Of a stretch of 64,000 nt of DNA, positions 20,625 to 30,446 are shown piece by piece; the stretch's first letter is position 1; each line of letters opens with the position of its first letter. The notes below the pieces were generated by a model. It saw only the letters and a program-made list of their open reading frames with translations. It made no database searches and was not told where the DNA came from. This DNA is from Frondihabitans sp. PhB188 (lineage in GTDB: Bacteria > Actinomycetota > Actinomycetes > Actinomycetales > Microbacteriaceae): the NCBI RefSeq assembly GCF_003752365.1, contig NZ_RJUO01000003.1, forward strand, positions 124,001 through 188,000, read 5' to 3'. Position numbers and translations under genes: made by a program.

Positions 20625-20926
20625 CGGTGGTGCAACTCCTCGCCCCGGGTCGCCTTCTCTAGTGCCGAAGGCGCCTTCGGGAATTCGTGTGCGCAGCGTC
20701 TGTGCGATGTCGATCGACCCCTGGTCGATGCGAGTCGCTCCCCTGCGAAATCTCGTCTGTCACGCGAGCCGCTCGGCCCGGTGGAAATCTGTGTGTCACT
20801 TCAGTACCGACTGCCACCGTTATCGGCGCCACGGTCGGAAACCTTCCCGGCTCTCACCCTGGGACTGTCCCGATTATCGCACGGAAGGCCTCCGGAGGCA
20901 GATTCGGCGCATGTCATAATCCCAGG
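20625..20926. other. Divergent spacer of 302 bp between rne and the VKOR gene
   Basis: No gene is supported. The rne-proximal part is probably the rne leader. An inverted stretch GATGTCGATCGACC...GGTCGATGC lies near 20707-20731. AT-richer patches around 20807-20825 and 20905-20920 could hold the promoter for the VKOR gene. I see no repeat or RNA gene. Confidence 0.5.
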
Positions 20927-21535
20927 GTGTCGTCACCAAGCCCTGCCCGCGTCCGTGTTCTGGCCCCGATCCTGCTGATCGTGGCCGGGCTGATCGGCTT
21001 CTTCGGCTCGTTCAAGCTGGTGGTCGAGAAGTACGAGCTGCTCGAGCACCCGAACCAGGCGCTCGGCTGCGACATCAACCCCTTCGTGTCGTGCTCGACG
21101 GTCATCGACTCGACGGTCTCGCACCTCTTCGGGTTCCCGAATCCGATCATCGGCGTCGCCGGCTTCATGATTCCGATCACCATCGGCGCCGCGATGCTGG
21201 CCGGCGCGACGTTCTCGCGCTGGTTCTGGAACGCGGCGAACGTCGGCTTCTTCCTGGCCTGGGCGTTCATCACGTTCCTGTTCACGCAGACCGTGTTCGT
21301 CATCGGCGCTCTGTGCCCCTGGTGCATGCTCGTCTGGTCGGCGACCATCCCGCTGTTCTGGATCTTCACGGTCTGGAACCTCGCGAACGGCCGGCTCACG
21401 AAGAACCAGCGTGTCCGGACCGCGATGCGCGCGTTCCTGCCGTTCTCCTGGGTGATCCCGCTGGTGAACTACGCGGTCATCGCGATCATCATCATCACGC
21501 ACTTCCCGACGCTGCTCACGGTGCTCTTCTCCTAG
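20927..21535 (+). CDS. Vitamin K epoxide reductase (VKOR) family membrane protein, 202 aa
   Basis: A four- to five-helix membrane oxidoreductase that reoxidises a DsbA-like partner and passes electrons to quinone; in actinobacteria it replaces DsbB. The loop cysteines lie in GCDINPFVSC (Cys48, Cys56) and the active CPWC is at 130-133. The GTG at 20927 gives a short N-terminus before helix 1. The thioredoxin-fold protein directly downstream is the expected partner. Confidence 0.92.
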   Translation: MSSPSPARVRVLAPILLIVAGLIGFFGSFKLVVEKYELLEHPNQALGCDINPFVSCSTVIDSTVSHLFGFPNPIIGVAGFMIPITIGAAMLAGATFSRWFWNAANVGFFLAWAFITFLFTQTVFVIGALCPWCMLVWSATIPLFWIFTVWNLANGRLTKNQRVRTAMRAFLPFSWVIPLVNYAVIAIIIITHFPTLLTVLFS

Positions 21536-21659
21536 TCGACATCGGCACTGAGGCGTTTGCCAGCGAATCCATCACCCGTCACCGTAGGGTCCTGCCCGAG
21601 CCGGCTCCGGGCTACGCTCGTTGCTGGACAGCCGACGAATTCCGCAGATCTGAGGACCA

Positions 21660-22535
21660 ATGACCCCGCCCCCTGAAAACGGACCCACGAAGCGCGACCG
21701 CCGCGAAGACGCCCGCGAGAAGGCCCGCGTCGCCCGCGAGGCGGCCGCCCGCAAGCGCCGACGCAACCGCTTCTTCCTCGGAGGCGGCATCGGCCTGGGC
21801 GTGGTCGCCCTCGCGGTCATCGTGACGCTCGTCATCATGAACTCGATCACGCCGGCCGGCCCCGGCCCCAAGAACATGGCCTCCGGCGGCATCCTTCTGC
21901 AGGGCGACGCCAAGACCAGCGAGATCTCCGCGGTCACGACGAAGGCCGTCGCCGCCGGCGCATCCACCACGGCGACCGACCAGTCGAAGCTCAAAGACAC
22001 AGTGAACATCACGGTGTACCTCGACTACCAGTGCCCGTACTGCAACCAGTTCGAGACGGCCAACGAGTCGCAGATCACGACCTGGCTCCAGAAGGGCGCC
22101 ATCACCTACGAGGTCCACCCGATCTCGATCCTCGACGCCTCCTCGCTCGGCAACAGGTACGCGACCCGCGCGGCCAACGCCGCCATGTGCGTCGCCAACT
22201 ACCAGCCCGACAAGTTCCTGGACGTCAACACGGCGCTCTACGCGAACCAGCCTGCGGAGCAGACGAAGGGCATGTCCGATACGAAGCTCAAGAGCATCAT
22301 CAGCAAGGCCGGGGCGACAGCCTCGGGTATCTCGTCGTGCATCACCGATGAGTCGTTCAAGTCGTTCGTCAGTCAGCAGACGACAGACGCCCTGAGCAAG
22401 AAGCTGCCGAACTCGTCGATCGCGAAGCTCACCGGCACCCCGACGGTCATCGTCAACGGCGCCCAGTACTCGGGTTCGCTCACCGACGCCTCGACGTTCT
22501 CCTCGTTCGTCGCCAGTCAGGCCTCGACGAACTGA
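21660..22535 (+). CDS. Membrane-anchored DsbA-like thioredoxin-fold protein, 291 aa
   Basis: A highly basic cytoplasmic N-terminus (residues 1-37), one membrane helix (about 38-61) and an extracellular thioredoxin-like domain make up the protein. The active site is CPYC at 125-128 in YLDYQCPYCNQFE, and the cis-proline loop reads GTPTVIVNG near 256-264. It probably introduces disulfide bonds into secreted proteins and is recharged by the VKOR protein encoded 124 bp upstream. GAGGACC precedes the ATG. Length and order of parts match the actinobacterial DsbA group. Confidence 0.9.
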   Translation: MTPPPENGPTKRDRREDAREKARVAREAAARKRRRNRFFLGGGIGLGVVALAVIVTLVIMNSITPAGPGPKNMASGGILLQGDAKTSEISAVTTKAVAAGASTTATDQSKLKDTVNITVYLDYQCPYCNQFETANESQITTWLQKGAITYEVHPISILDASSLGNRYATRAANAAMCVANYQPDKFLDVNTALYANQPAEQTKGMSDTKLKSIISKAGATASGISSCITDESFKSFVSQQTTDALSKKLPNSSIAKLTGTPTVIVNGAQYSGSLTDASTFSSFVASQASTN

Positions 22536-22550
22536 GTCGGGTGAAGCACG

Positions 22551-22588
22551 AGAAGGCCCCGCACCTCCGAGGAGGTGCGGGGCCTTCT
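22551..22588. terminator. Bidirectional hairpin terminator
   Basis: AGAAGGCCCCGCACCTCC and its complement form 18-bp arms with only two bases between them. It lies between the converging DsbA-like gene and ndk and can stop both transcripts. Confidence 0.88.
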
Positions 22589-22602
22589 GACGAGCGGGTG
22601 GC

Positions 22603-23022
22603 CTACGTGAACCAGAGGCCGAGCTCGCGCGTGGCCGACTCGACCGAGTCGCTGCCGTGCACGAGGTTCTGCTGCACCTTGAGGCCCCAGTCGCGGCCCA
22701 GGTCGCCGCGGATGGTGCCGGGCGCGGCCGTCGTCGGGTCGGTGGCGCCGGCGAGCGAGCGGAATCCGGCGATGACGCCGTTGCCCTCGATGCGGAGGGC
22801 GACGATCGGACCCGACTCCATGAACTCGACGAGCGGCTCGTAGAACGGCTTGCCGACATGCTCCTCGTAGTGCGCGGCGAGGAGCTCGCGATCGGCTTCG
22901 ACGAGCTTGATGTCGACGAGGCCGTAGCCCTTCGCCTCGATGCGGCGGAGGATCTCGCCGGTCAGGTTGCGGGCTACTCCGTCGGGCTTGACGAGGACCA
23001 GGGTTTCTTCGAGATCGGACAC
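22603..23022 (-). CDS. ndk: Nucleoside diphosphate kinase, 139 aa
   Basis: Balances nucleoside triphosphate pools through a phosphohistidine intermediate. The catalytic His122 lies in NLVHGSDS. ETLVLVKPDGVARNLTGEI at the start and the FRSLAGATDPTTAAPGTIRGD segment are typical. The GTG at 23022 follows a strong AAAGGAGC ribosome-binding site. It is the last gene of ileS-folC-DUF4233-ndk. Confidence 0.96.
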   Translation of the reverse strand: MSDLEETLVLVKPDGVARNLTGEILRRIEAKGYGLVDIKLVEADRELLAAHYEEHVGKPFYEPLVEFMESGPIVALRIEGNGVIAGFRSLAGATDPTTAAPGTIRGDLGRDWGLKVQQNLVHGSDSVESATRELGLWFT

Positions 23023-23072
23023 GGTGGCTCCTTTGTGAGGGGTCGGATTTGCGGTGGGTCGGACGGAGAGGG

Positions 23073-23531
23073 TCAGGCCTGGTAGGTGCGCGGGTCGATG
23101 CCGGGGTGCTCGGCCATCCACTGACGCAGGGCCGCGTTGCGGCGGTCGATCGTGATGCCCTTGTAGAGGCAGAAGATCCAGATGGCGATGAAGATCGCCG
23201 CGACGACCCACATCAGCACGACGAGCAGGCCCGTGAGGGCGAGCAGCACCTGCAGCACGCAGCCGAGCACGACGCCGGCGCGGTAGCGCAAGGTGGCCGC
23301 GGTCACGATCATGAGCGCGAAGAATGCCAGACCACCGCCGATGGCGACGGACCAGGGCAGGATCCCGGCACCGCCGACGTTCAGCACGACGAAGAACAGC
23401 ACGCACGCCTCGAGCACCAGCATGATCGAGAGGAGGCTCTCGGTCAGCGAGCGGTCGCGACGAGCACGGGGAGTCCGGCCGCGCGGGCTGCCCTGCGGAG
23501 TGGACTGCGGCTCGCTGGTCACGGTGCTCAC
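23073..23531 (-). CDS. DUF4233 membrane protein, 152 aa
   Basis: A basic N-terminal tail leads into about four hydrophobic segments (from SLLSIMLVLEACVLFFVVL to VVAAIFIAIWIFCLY), ending in ITIDRRNAALRQWM. This matches the DUF4233 proteins that sit between folC and ndk across actinobacteria; their role is not known. Its start overlaps the folC stop by four bases, so translation is coupled. Confidence 0.8.
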   Translation of the reverse strand: MSTVTSEPQSTPQGSPRGRTPRARRDRSLTESLLSIMLVLEACVLFFVVLNVGGAGILPWSVAIGGGLAFFALMIVTAATLRYRAGVVLGCVLQVLLALTGLLVVLMWVVAAIFIAIWIFCLYKGITIDRRNAALRQWMAEHPGIDPRTYQA

Positions 23532-25039
23532 TTCTCTCGCTCTTCTGCCGTCAGGGCGATGACCTCGCCCACCAGCGTGATGGAGCCGGTCACGACCACG
23601 CCGCCCTTCTCCGACTCGTCGGCGAGATCACGGGCGATCGAGAGCGCCGAGACGACGTTGGTCTCGACCGTGACCCGGTCGGGCCCCACGATACCGACTG
23701 CGACCTGGGCGAGGTCGTCGGCATCGATGGCGCGATCGGAGTCGGTCTGCGTGATGACGAACTGCTCGACGACGGGCGCGAGCGCGCGGATGATCCCGGC
23801 GGCGTCCTTGTCGGCCAGCACGGCGAGCACGGCGACGACCCGGTCGAAGTCGAAGAACTCCTCCAGTGCCTGCGCCAGCGAGTGCGCCCCGTGCGGGTTG
23901 TGGGCCGCGTCGACGAGGATCGTCGGCGACGTGGCGAGGATCTGCAGGCGGCCCGGCGAGGTCGCATCGGCGAGGCCCGCGGCGAGGATCTCGGCATCGA
24001 GCGGCTGGCTGCCGCTGCCGAGGAACGACTCGACGGCGGCGATGGCGACGGCCGCGTTCTGCGCCTGGTGGCGTCCGAACAGCGGAAGCGGAACGTCGTC
24101 GTAGCGGCCGGCGATGCCCTGCACCGAGATGACCTGACCGCCGACCGCTACCGCCGATGACAGCACCTCGAATCCGGCACCCTCCGACGCGAACGTCGAC
24201 TCGGTGAGCTCGGCGGCGCGCTGCAGCTCGGCGAGGGCCTCGGGCACCTGGGCCGCCGAGACGACGTTCGCCGCGGGCTTGATGATGCCCGACTTGGTCC
24301 GGGCGATCTCGAGCACGGTGGAGCCGAGCCGCTTGGTGTGGTCGAGCGCGATCGGCGTGAACACCGCGACCTGGCCGTCGGCGACGTTGGTGCTGTCCCA
24401 CTCGCCCCCCATGCCGACCTCGAGCACGACGACGTCGACAGGCGCGTCGGCGAACGACGCGAACGCGAGCACGGTGAGCGCCTCGAAGAAGGTGAGGGGC
24501 TCTTCGGCCGCGGCCGTGAGCTCGGTGTCGACCATGAGGAGGTAGGGCTGGATGTCGGCCCAGTTAGCCGCGAGGGCGGCGTCGCTGATCGACTCCCCGT
24601 CGATGACGATGCGCTCGTTGACCCGCACGAGGTGAGGCGACGTCATGAGGCCGGTGCGGAGACCGTAGGCGCGGAGGATGCTCTCGATCATGCGGCTGGT
24701 CGAGGTCTTGCCGTTCGTCCCGGTGATGTGGATCACCGGGTAGCTGCGCTGCGGGTCGCCGAGCAGCTCGACGGCTCGGCGGGTGGCGTCGAGGCGCGGC
24801 TGCGGCGCGTTCTCGCCGACGCGGGCCAGGAGCTCCTCGTAGACGAGGCGCGCGGCCGCGGCGTCCTCGGACTCGTCGACGGGCACCTCGTCGGCGCGGT
24901 CGTCGTGGTCGCGCTCGTCGTCGTCGCCCATGTCGGCGAAGTCGCCGAAGTCGTCGCGCGTGCCGAAGACGTCGGGCAGCGAGCCCGGGTCGACGGTCTC
25001 GTCGTCGTCGTGGTCGAAACGGCCGGGGGTGTCACTCAT
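23528..25039 (-). CDS. folC: Bifunctional dihydrofolate synthase / folylpolyglutamate synthase, 503 aa
   Basis: Adds glutamate to dihydropteroate and then to folates. A Mur-ligase-type fold is seen, with the P-loop [13 protein letters not shown] near residues 103-115, [12 protein letters not shown], the [15 protein letters not shown] site and the C-terminal domain [13 protein letters not shown]. An acidic, low-complexity extension of about 55 residues ([10 protein letters not shown]) precedes the conserved region. The ATG at 25039 overlaps the ileS stop by eight bases. The order ileS-folC-DUF4233-ndk is common in this lineage. Confidence 0.93.
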   Translation of the reverse strand: MSDTPGRFDHDDDETVDPGSLPDVFGTRDDFGDFADMGDDDERDHDDRADEVPVDESEDAAAARLVYEELLARVGENAPQPRLDATRRAVELLGDPQRSYPVIHITGTNGKTSTSRMIESILRAYGLRTGLMTSPHLVRVNERIVIDGESISDAALAANWADIQPYLLMVDTELTAAAEEPLTFFEALTVLAFASFADAPVDVVVLEVGMGGEWDSTNVADGQVAVFTPIALDHTKRLGSTVLEIARTKSGIIKPAANVVSAAQVPEALAELQRAAELTESTFASEGAGFEVLSSAVAVGGQVISVQGIAGRYDDVPLPLFGRHQAQNAAVAIAAVESFLGSGSQPLDAEILAAGLADATSPGRLQILATSPTILVDAAHNPHGAHSLAQALEEFFDFDRVVAVLAVLADKDAAGIIRALAPVVEQFVITQTDSDRAIDADDLAQVAVGIVGPDRVTVETNVVSALSIARDLADESEKGGVVVTGSITLVGEVIALTAEEREK

Positions 25040-28000
25040 GGCGGGAGATCTTCACAGTCACTGCAGAATCGGAGCCCACCGGGACGGCGTCGGAGGCCGT
25101 GCCGGAGGAGGAGATGTCGAGCAGGTCGACCTCGAGGCCGAGCGTCAGCGTCTCGCGCATGATCAGCTCGCGGTGGGCCTCGACGGCCGCCTCGGCCTGG
25201 GCGTCGACGCCGAGGGTGAGGCGGATGCGATCGCTCACGTCGAGGCCGGCGCTCTTACGGGCGGCCTGGACGGCGCGGATCACGTCGCGCGCGAGGCCCT
25301 CGGCCTCGAGCTCGGGGGTGGTCTGCGTGTCGAGCAGCACGAAGCCGCCGTCGCCGACGAAGGCGATCGCCCGCGTCGGGTCGCCGACGGTGAGCTCGAG
25401 CGAGAACTCGCCGGGGAGCAGCTCGATGCCTCCCACGACGACGTTCTCGCCGGCGGCGCTCCAGTCGCCCTTCTTGGCGGCCGGGATGACCTGCTGCACC
25501 TGCTTGCCGATGCGCGGGCCGGCGGCGCGCGCGTTGACGGTGAGCTTGCGGGTCACGCCATAGGCCCCGAGCGACTCCTCGCTCAGGCGGTCGAGCACGA
25601 CGGCCTTGACGTTGAGCTCGTCGCGCAGGATCGCCGCGTACGGCTCGAGCGCGTCGGGGTCGTGCGTCACGACGGTGATCGCGCTCAGGGGAAGGCGCAC
25701 GCGGAGGCCGGTCGCCTTGCGGAGGGCGAGGCCCGACGAGGCGATGGCGCGGACGCCGTCCATGGCGGCGGCGAGTGCGCGTTCCTGCGGGAAGAGCTCG
25801 GCGTCGGGCCAGTCGGTCAGGTGCACGCTCCGCCCGCCCGTGAGCCCCTGCCAGACCTCCTCGGTCACGAGCGGAGCCAGAGGCGCGGCGACCCGGGTGA
25901 CCGTCTCGAGCACCGTGTACAGGGTGTCGAAGGCGTCTCGGTCGTCGCCCGACCAGAAGCGGTCGCGCGAGCGGCGGACGTACCAGTTGGTAAGCACGTC
26001 GGCGAAGTCGCGCAGCTTGGCCGTGGCGAGCGGGGAGTCGAGCGCCTCGAGGTCGGCGGCGACGTCGACGATCAGGTCGTGCGTCTTGGCGAGCAGGTAG
26101 CGGTCGAGCACGTCGGTCGAATCGGTGCGCCAGGTCGGCTCGTGGCCCTTGGAGTACAGCGTGAAGAAGTAGTACGTCGACCACAGGGGCAGCAGGAACT
26201 GCCGTACGCCCTCGCGGATCCCCTCTTCGGTGACGACGAGGTTGCCGCCGCGGATGACGCTCGACGACATCAGGAACCAGCGCATCGCGTCGGCTCCGTC
26301 GCGGTCGAACACCTCGTTGACGTTGGGGTAGTTGCGGAGGCTCTTCGACATCTTCTGACCGTCCGAGCCGAGCACGATGCCGTGGCTGATGACGTTCGAG
26401 AACGCCGGGCGGTCGAACAGGCCCGTCGAGAGCGCGTGCATGACGTAGAACCAGCCGCGGGTCTGGCCGATGTACTCGACGATGAAGTCGGCGGGGTTGT
26501 GGCTGTCGAACCACTCCTGGTTCTCGAACGGGTAGTGCACCTGCGCGAACGGCATCGAGCCGGAGTCGAACCAGACGTCGAAGACGTCGTCGATCCGGCG
26601 CATGGTCGAGCGCCCGGTCGGGTCGTCCGGGTTCGGGCGGGTGAGGTCGTCGATGAACGGCCGGTGCAGGTCGGGCTCGCCGTCGGCGTTCACCGGCAGG
26701 CGCCCGAAGTCGCGCTCGAGGTCGGCGAGCGAGCCGTAGACGTCGACGCGCGGGTACTCGGGGTCGTCACTGCGCCAGACCGGGATCGGCGAGCCCCAGT
26801 AGCGGTTGCGCGACACCGACCAGTCGCGGGCGTTCTCGACCCACTTGCCGAACTGGCCGTGCTTGACGTTCTCGGGAACCCAGGTGATCTGCTCGCCCAG
26901 GTCGACCATGCGGTCGCGGTAGTCGGTGACGCGCACGAACCACGACGAGACGGCCTTGTAGATCAGCGGATTGCGGCAGCGCCAGCAGTGCGGGTAGCTG
27001 TGCTCGTAGCTGGCCTGGCGCAGCAGGCGCCCCTCGGCCTTCAGCTGCTGCGTGAGCGGCTTGTTGGCGTCGAACACCTGCAGGCCTGCCACGTCGCCGA
27101 ACATCGGCAGGAATCGGCCCCCGTCGTCGACCGAGATCAGCACGGGGATGCTCGCGGCCGCGCAGACCAGCTGGTCGTCCTCGCCGTAGGCGGGCGCCTG
27201 GTGCACGATGCCGGTTCCCTCGCCGGTGGCGACGTACTCGGCGACGAGGATCTGCCACGCGTTCTCGGTGCCCCACTTCTCGGTGTCGGCGTAGAAGTCC
27301 CACAGGCGGTCATAGCGCACGCCCTCGAGCTCCGCACCCGGCAGCGTCCGCGTCACAGCGGCCAGGGCGTCGTCCGCCGAGTCGTAGCCCAGGTCTCTCG
27401 CATACGCGGCGACCGTGTCGGTCGCGAGCAGGAACTGGCTGACCCCGTCTTCCGATCCGTCCGACGCGCCGTTCGGCCCCGACGGCAGCACGGCGTACTC
27501 GATGGCGGGGCCCACGGCAAGCGCCAGGTTGGTCGGCAGCGTCCACGGGGTCGTCGTCCAGGCGAGCGCCTTCACGCCGGTGAGCCCGAGGGCCTCCGCC
27601 TTCGCGCCGTCGAGCGGGAAGGTGACGGTGACCGTCTGGTCTTGGCGCATCTTGTAGACGTCGTCGTCCATGCGCAGCTCGTGGTTCGACAGCGGGGTCT
27701 CGTCGTGCCAGCAGTACGGCAGCACTCGGAAGCCCTCATAGGCGAGGCCCTTGTCGTAGAGCGTCTTGAAGGCCCAGAGCACGCTCTCCATGAAGGTGAC
27801 GTCGAGGGTCTTGTAGTCGTTCTCGAAGTCGACCCAGCGCGCCTGGCGGGTGACGTACTCCTGCCACTCCCCCGTGTACTCGAGCACGCTCCTGCGGGCG
27901 GCGGCGTTGAACTCGGCGACGCCCATGTCGTCGATCTCGTGCTTCTCGGTGATGCCGAGCTGGCGCATCGCCTCGAGCTCGGCGGGGAGTCCGTGGGTGT

Positions 28001-28277
28001 CCCAGCCGAAGCGTCGATGGACCTGCTTGCCGCGCATGGTCTGGAATCGCGGGAAGACGTCTTTGGCGTAGCCGGTCAGTAGGTGGCCGTAGTGCGGCAG
28101 GCCGTTGGCGAAGGGCGGGCCGTCGTAGAAGACCCACTCGTCGGCGCCCTGGCGCTGGTCGATGGACGCCTGGAAGGTGTCGTCGCCCTTCCAGAACGCG
28201 AGGATGCCCTGCTCGATGGCGGGGAAGCTCGGCGATGCCGGGACGGTTCGCGCGGGGACGTTCTTACGGTCGGCCAT
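25032..28277 (-). CDS. ileS: Isoleucyl-tRNA synthetase, 1081 aa
   Basis: Charges tRNA-Ile. It is a class I synthetase: HIGH is read as HYGH at 62-65 (PHYGHLLTG), and KMSKS is in [13 protein letters not shown]. The editing domain and the zinc-site-rich C-terminal part are present, and the long form (over 1000 aa) matches the eukaryote-like IleS type of actinobacteria. The ATG at 28277 has GGAG eight bases upstream and begins [10 protein letters not shown]; the longer in-frame opening to 28358 would lie inside the T-box leader and is rejected. Confidence 0.96.
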   Translation of the reverse strand: MADRKNVPARTVPASPSFPAIEQGILAFWKGDDTFQASIDQRQGADEWVFYDGPPFANGLPHYGHLLTGYAKDVFPRFQTMRGKQVHRRFGWDTHGLPAELEAMRQLGITEKHEIDDMGVAEFNAAARRSVLEYTGEWQEYVTRQARWVDFENDYKTLDVTFMESVLWAFKTLYDKGLAYEGFRVLPYCWHDETPLSNHELRMDDDVYKMRQDQTVTVTFPLDGAKAEALGLTGVKALAWTTTPWTLPTNLALAVGPAIEYAVLPSGPNGASDGSEDGVSQFLLATDTVAAYARDLGYDSADDALAAVTRTLPGAELEGVRYDRLWDFYADTEKWGTENAWQILVAEYVATGEGTGIVHQAPAYGEDDQLVCAAASIPVLISVDDGGRFLPMFGDVAGLQVFDANKPLTQQLKAEGRLLRQASYEHSYPHCWRCRNPLIYKAVSSWFVRVTDYRDRMVDLGEQITWVPENVKHGQFGKWVENARDWSVSRNRYWGSPIPVWRSDDPEYPRVDVYGSLADLERDFGRLPVNADGEPDLHRPFIDDLTRPNPDDPTGRSTMRRIDDVFDVWFDSGSMPFAQVHYPFENQEWFDSHNPADFIVEYIGQTRGWFYVMHALSTGLFDRPAFSNVISHGIVLGSDGQKMSKSLRNYPNVNEVFDRDGADAMRWFLMSSSVIRGGNLVVTEEGIREGVRQFLLPLWSTYYFFTLYSKGHEPTWRTDSTDVLDRYLLAKTHDLIVDVAADLEALDSPLATAKLRDFADVLTNWYVRRSRDRFWSGDDRDAFDTLYTVLETVTRVAAPLAPLVTEEVWQGLTGGRSVHLTDWPDAELFPQERALAAAMDGVRAIASSGLALRKATGLRVRLPLSAITVVTHDPDALEPYAAILRDELNVKAVVLDRLSEESLGAYGVTRKLTVNARAAGPRIGKQVQQVIPAAKKGDWSAAGENVVVGGIELLPGEFSLELTVGDPTRAIAFVGDGGFVLLDTQTTPELEAEGLARDVIRAVQAARKSAGLDVSDRIRLTLGVDAQAEAAVEAHRELIMRETLTLGLEVDLLDISSSGTASDAVPVGSDSAVTVKISRHE

Positions 28278-28289
28278 GGTCAACTCCAG

Positions 28290-28510
28290 TGCAGATGCGT
28301 GGTTCTTGCTTCTCGCACGAGGACGCCCGCCGGAGACTGCCGGAGGTCGCGGTACCACCCCGCTTGCCCTCCCGCGGTGGCGAGGGCCCCTTCTTCTGCG
28401 GCTGTGACGGGCCTGCCCCGCTCGGGTCTAGTGGAGCACGCCTGGTGCGGCGTACGCGTTCTTCCGAGTGCTCCCCGGTGATGGCCGGATCGATGCTCGC
28501 CCGAGTCTAC
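28290..28510 (-). promoter_or_regulatory. T-box riboswitch of the actinobacterial translational type, leader of ileS
   Basis: On the minus strand the conserved T-box GGGTGGTACCGCG is at 28360-28348. Upstream, a short stem I contains GGCCATCACCGGGG with an ATC (isoleucine) specifier at 28482-28480. The TGGT of the T-box would pair with the uncharged tRNA 3' end. Between the T-box and the ileS start lie CCTCC elements that can mask the GGAG ribosome-binding site, and there is no terminator T-run, so control is at translation. Family behaviour: uncharged tRNA-Ile exposes the site and raises IleS synthesis. Confidence 0.9.
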
Positions 28511-28830
28511 CTGAGACGAGGTGACCCTCGTGGAGGGCCGAGACTTCAGCTCTCGGAGGTCCGCAGCAACCACCTCGGCGCTACGCCGAGAGCGGAACGG
28601 GGGCGGCGGATGTCCCCCGAAGCACGGACATATCGGGCGTGATTGTCCCCGAAAAGTACGACAGACAGCCCGTATCAGTCCCCCAAAGCGGGGATTTGTT
28701 CACCTTTCACCGCATGTCTAAGGTTGAGCGATCAACGAGGCGCTCACCACGCTTCGCCTTCACTTGTCGCGCTGGATCAGGCGCGTGACCTCGCGGCGCG
28801 TTCGGGCGCGCCCAGCTAGGAGACACTTCC
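28511..28830 (+). promoter_or_regulatory. Promoter region of the secreted two-domain protein with three phased repeats
   Basis: Three similar direct repeats, TGTCCCCCGAAGC (28611), TGTCCCCGAAAAG (28644) and AGTCCCCCAAAGC (28677), start exactly 33 bp apart, i.e. three helical turns. A less GC-rich stretch with TTCACC and TCTAAGGT follows at about 28700-28730 and could be the promoter. A long leader with AGGAG at 28817-28821 precedes the GTG start. The left part up to 28600 also contains the ileS promoter on the other strand. Confidence 0.5.
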
Positions 28831-30372
28831 GTGAGCTTTGACAAGAATCAGCCCTTCGAGATGAAGCGGCGCACGAAGCGAAGCGCGCTTGCGCTCGGCC
28901 TGGCGATCCTCGTCGCGGCCCCGCTGGCGAGCGGCGTGCAGCTGGCGCTCCCCGCCCCGCGCGCCGAGGCGGCCACCGTCGAGAAGGAGTCTCCGGACTT
29001 CGCGTCCGAGGTCTACGGCGATGCCTGGGACTACAGCAACTCCGGCGACGTGAACACCAACGCCGGTCGCACCCGCGGCATGAGCGTGTCGGGCGGCAAG
29101 CTGCACGTCAAGGTGGTCGGCGGCGACTACTTCTCGCCCGTCAACACCGTGCCCGGCGCCCTCTCGTACGGCCGCGACGGCAACAAGAGCCCCGTCAGCA
29201 CGAGCCGCTACAACCACATGTCGTTCGAGATGACCCAGCCCGACAACGGCGTGGGCGCCATCTACTGGTTCACCTGCACCTCGATGCTCGCCACCTGCGC
29301 GGGCGGGCAGACCTTCAAGCTCTACCCGGGCACGCACGTCTACGACTTCGACCTCACCGCCAAGTCGACCGTCGGAGCCAAGAAGGCCTGGAAGGGCTCG
29401 CGCGTCGTCGGCATGCGCGTCGTCCCCTCCGTGACCGGATCCAAGACCAAGGTCATCTCGACGGCGTTCAACTGGATGCGCATCTACGACGACGTGACCA
29501 CGCACGGCGCCTACCCGCCCGGCACCTACGACTACTTCTCGGTCAAGCCTCGCCCCCAGCCGGTCGTCGACAGCCCCAACACCACGCAGGGCAAGGACAT
29601 CACTTCGGCCGAGGGCCTGCAGCAGTGGGTCTTCACCGGCGGCCGCGTCGCCGGCGTCGGCGTGAAGAACGCCACGGTCAAGTCGTACAGCTCGAAAGGC
29701 ATGACCGCGACGAACTCCGGCTCGAAACGGAACGATCCCGAGGTGCTCCTGGCGTCGCGCGCCTTCCCCGGCAGCAAGTACCGCTACCTGTCCATCGCCA
29801 TGAAGTACGACGGCGGCTTCTCGCTCTCGTCGAACTCCGGCGGCGGCAAGATGGCCCGCTGGATCTGGGGCGTCAAGGGCACCTCCGTCTCGCAGGAGAG
29901 CAACGACATCGTCACCTACTCGGGCGCGAACGCCGGCACGATCAACGTCGACCTCGCCAAGGGCTCCGTGCTCGACGAGAACTCGAAGGCTCCGCGCCAG
30001 GGCTGGGCGGGCAAGACGATCACGTCGCTCCGCTTCGACCCCAACGAAGATCCGGGCGCCGCCACCTGGCACCTGCTCGCGCTGCACCTCCGTGCGGCTC
30101 CCGCGGCGAAGGCCAAGACGACGATCCAGTTCCACGATGCGGGCTGGGTCGCCGGAACCACCGCCACGATCAAGGTCGGCAAGAACGCCCCCGGCGGAAC
30201 GGGCTACAAGACGGTCGCCTCCAAGATCTCGGTGTCGAAGGGCGTCAACTCGTTCGCCTGGAAGCTCGGCTCGCTCTCGGCTGGCGCGTACCACGTGCAG
30301 GTCACCCTCAACCACCCGGACGGCACCGCTGCGCTCGCCTACTCGAAGGCCGCGATCACGATGTCCAAGTAG
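28831..30372 (+). CDS. Secreted protein with two similar beta-rich domains, 513 aa
   Basis: A basic n-region (MKRRTKRS) and hydrophobic core end at an A-x-A type site (about residue 48, AEAA). Two domains appear related: residues about 55-235 with DYSNSGDVNTNAGRTRGMSVSGGKLHVK and NHMSFEM, and about 255-405 with AEGLQQWVFTGGRV and YRYLSIAMKYDG. This looks like the jelly-roll or lectin-like fold of extracellular carbohydrate-binding proteins. A final Ig-like region (about 415-513) follows. No catalytic motif is recognised. The GTG start follows AGGAG. A role in surface polysaccharide or wall binding is only a guess. Confidence 0.6.
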   Translation: MSFDKNQPFEMKRRTKRSALALGLAILVAAPLASGVQLALPAPRAEAATVEKESPDFASEVYGDAWDYSNSGDVNTNAGRTRGMSVSGGKLHVKVVGGDYFSPVNTVPGALSYGRDGNKSPVSTSRYNHMSFEMTQPDNGVGAIYWFTCTSMLATCAGGQTFKLYPGTHVYDFDLTAKSTVGAKKAWKGSRVVGMRVVPSVTGSKTKVISTAFNWMRIYDDVTTHGAYPPGTYDYFSVKPRPQPVVDSPNTTQGKDITSAEGLQQWVFTGGRVAGVGVKNATVKSYSSKGMTATNSGSKRNDPEVLLASRAFPGSKYRYLSIAMKYDGGFSLSSNSGGGKMARWIWGVKGTSVSQESNDIVTYSGANAGTINVDLAKGSVLDENSKAPRQGWAGKTITSLRFDPNEDPGAATWHLLALHLRAAPAAKAKTTIQFHDAGWVAGTTATIKVGKNAPGGTGYKTVASKISVSKGVNSFAWKLGSLSAGAYHVQVTLNHPDGTAALAYSKAAITMSK

Positions 30373-30404
30373 GCACAGCGTCGAAGCAGGAGTCATCCTG
30401 CACT

Positions 30405-30438
30405 GTCTGCACCCGGCCGCTCGCGACCGGGTGCAGAC
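30405..30438 (+). terminator. Hairpin terminator
   Basis: GTCTGCACCCGG and its complement form 12-bp arms around a 10-nt loop, 33 bp after the stop of the secreted-protein gene and just before the CDF gene. Confidence 0.75.
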
Positions 30439-30446
30439 TCGTCTGC

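Noticed and set aside
28290-28358. Extended ileS start at 28358
   Set aside because: It would place coding sequence inside the T-box leader; ATG 28277 has a good ribosome-binding site and the normal N-terminus.
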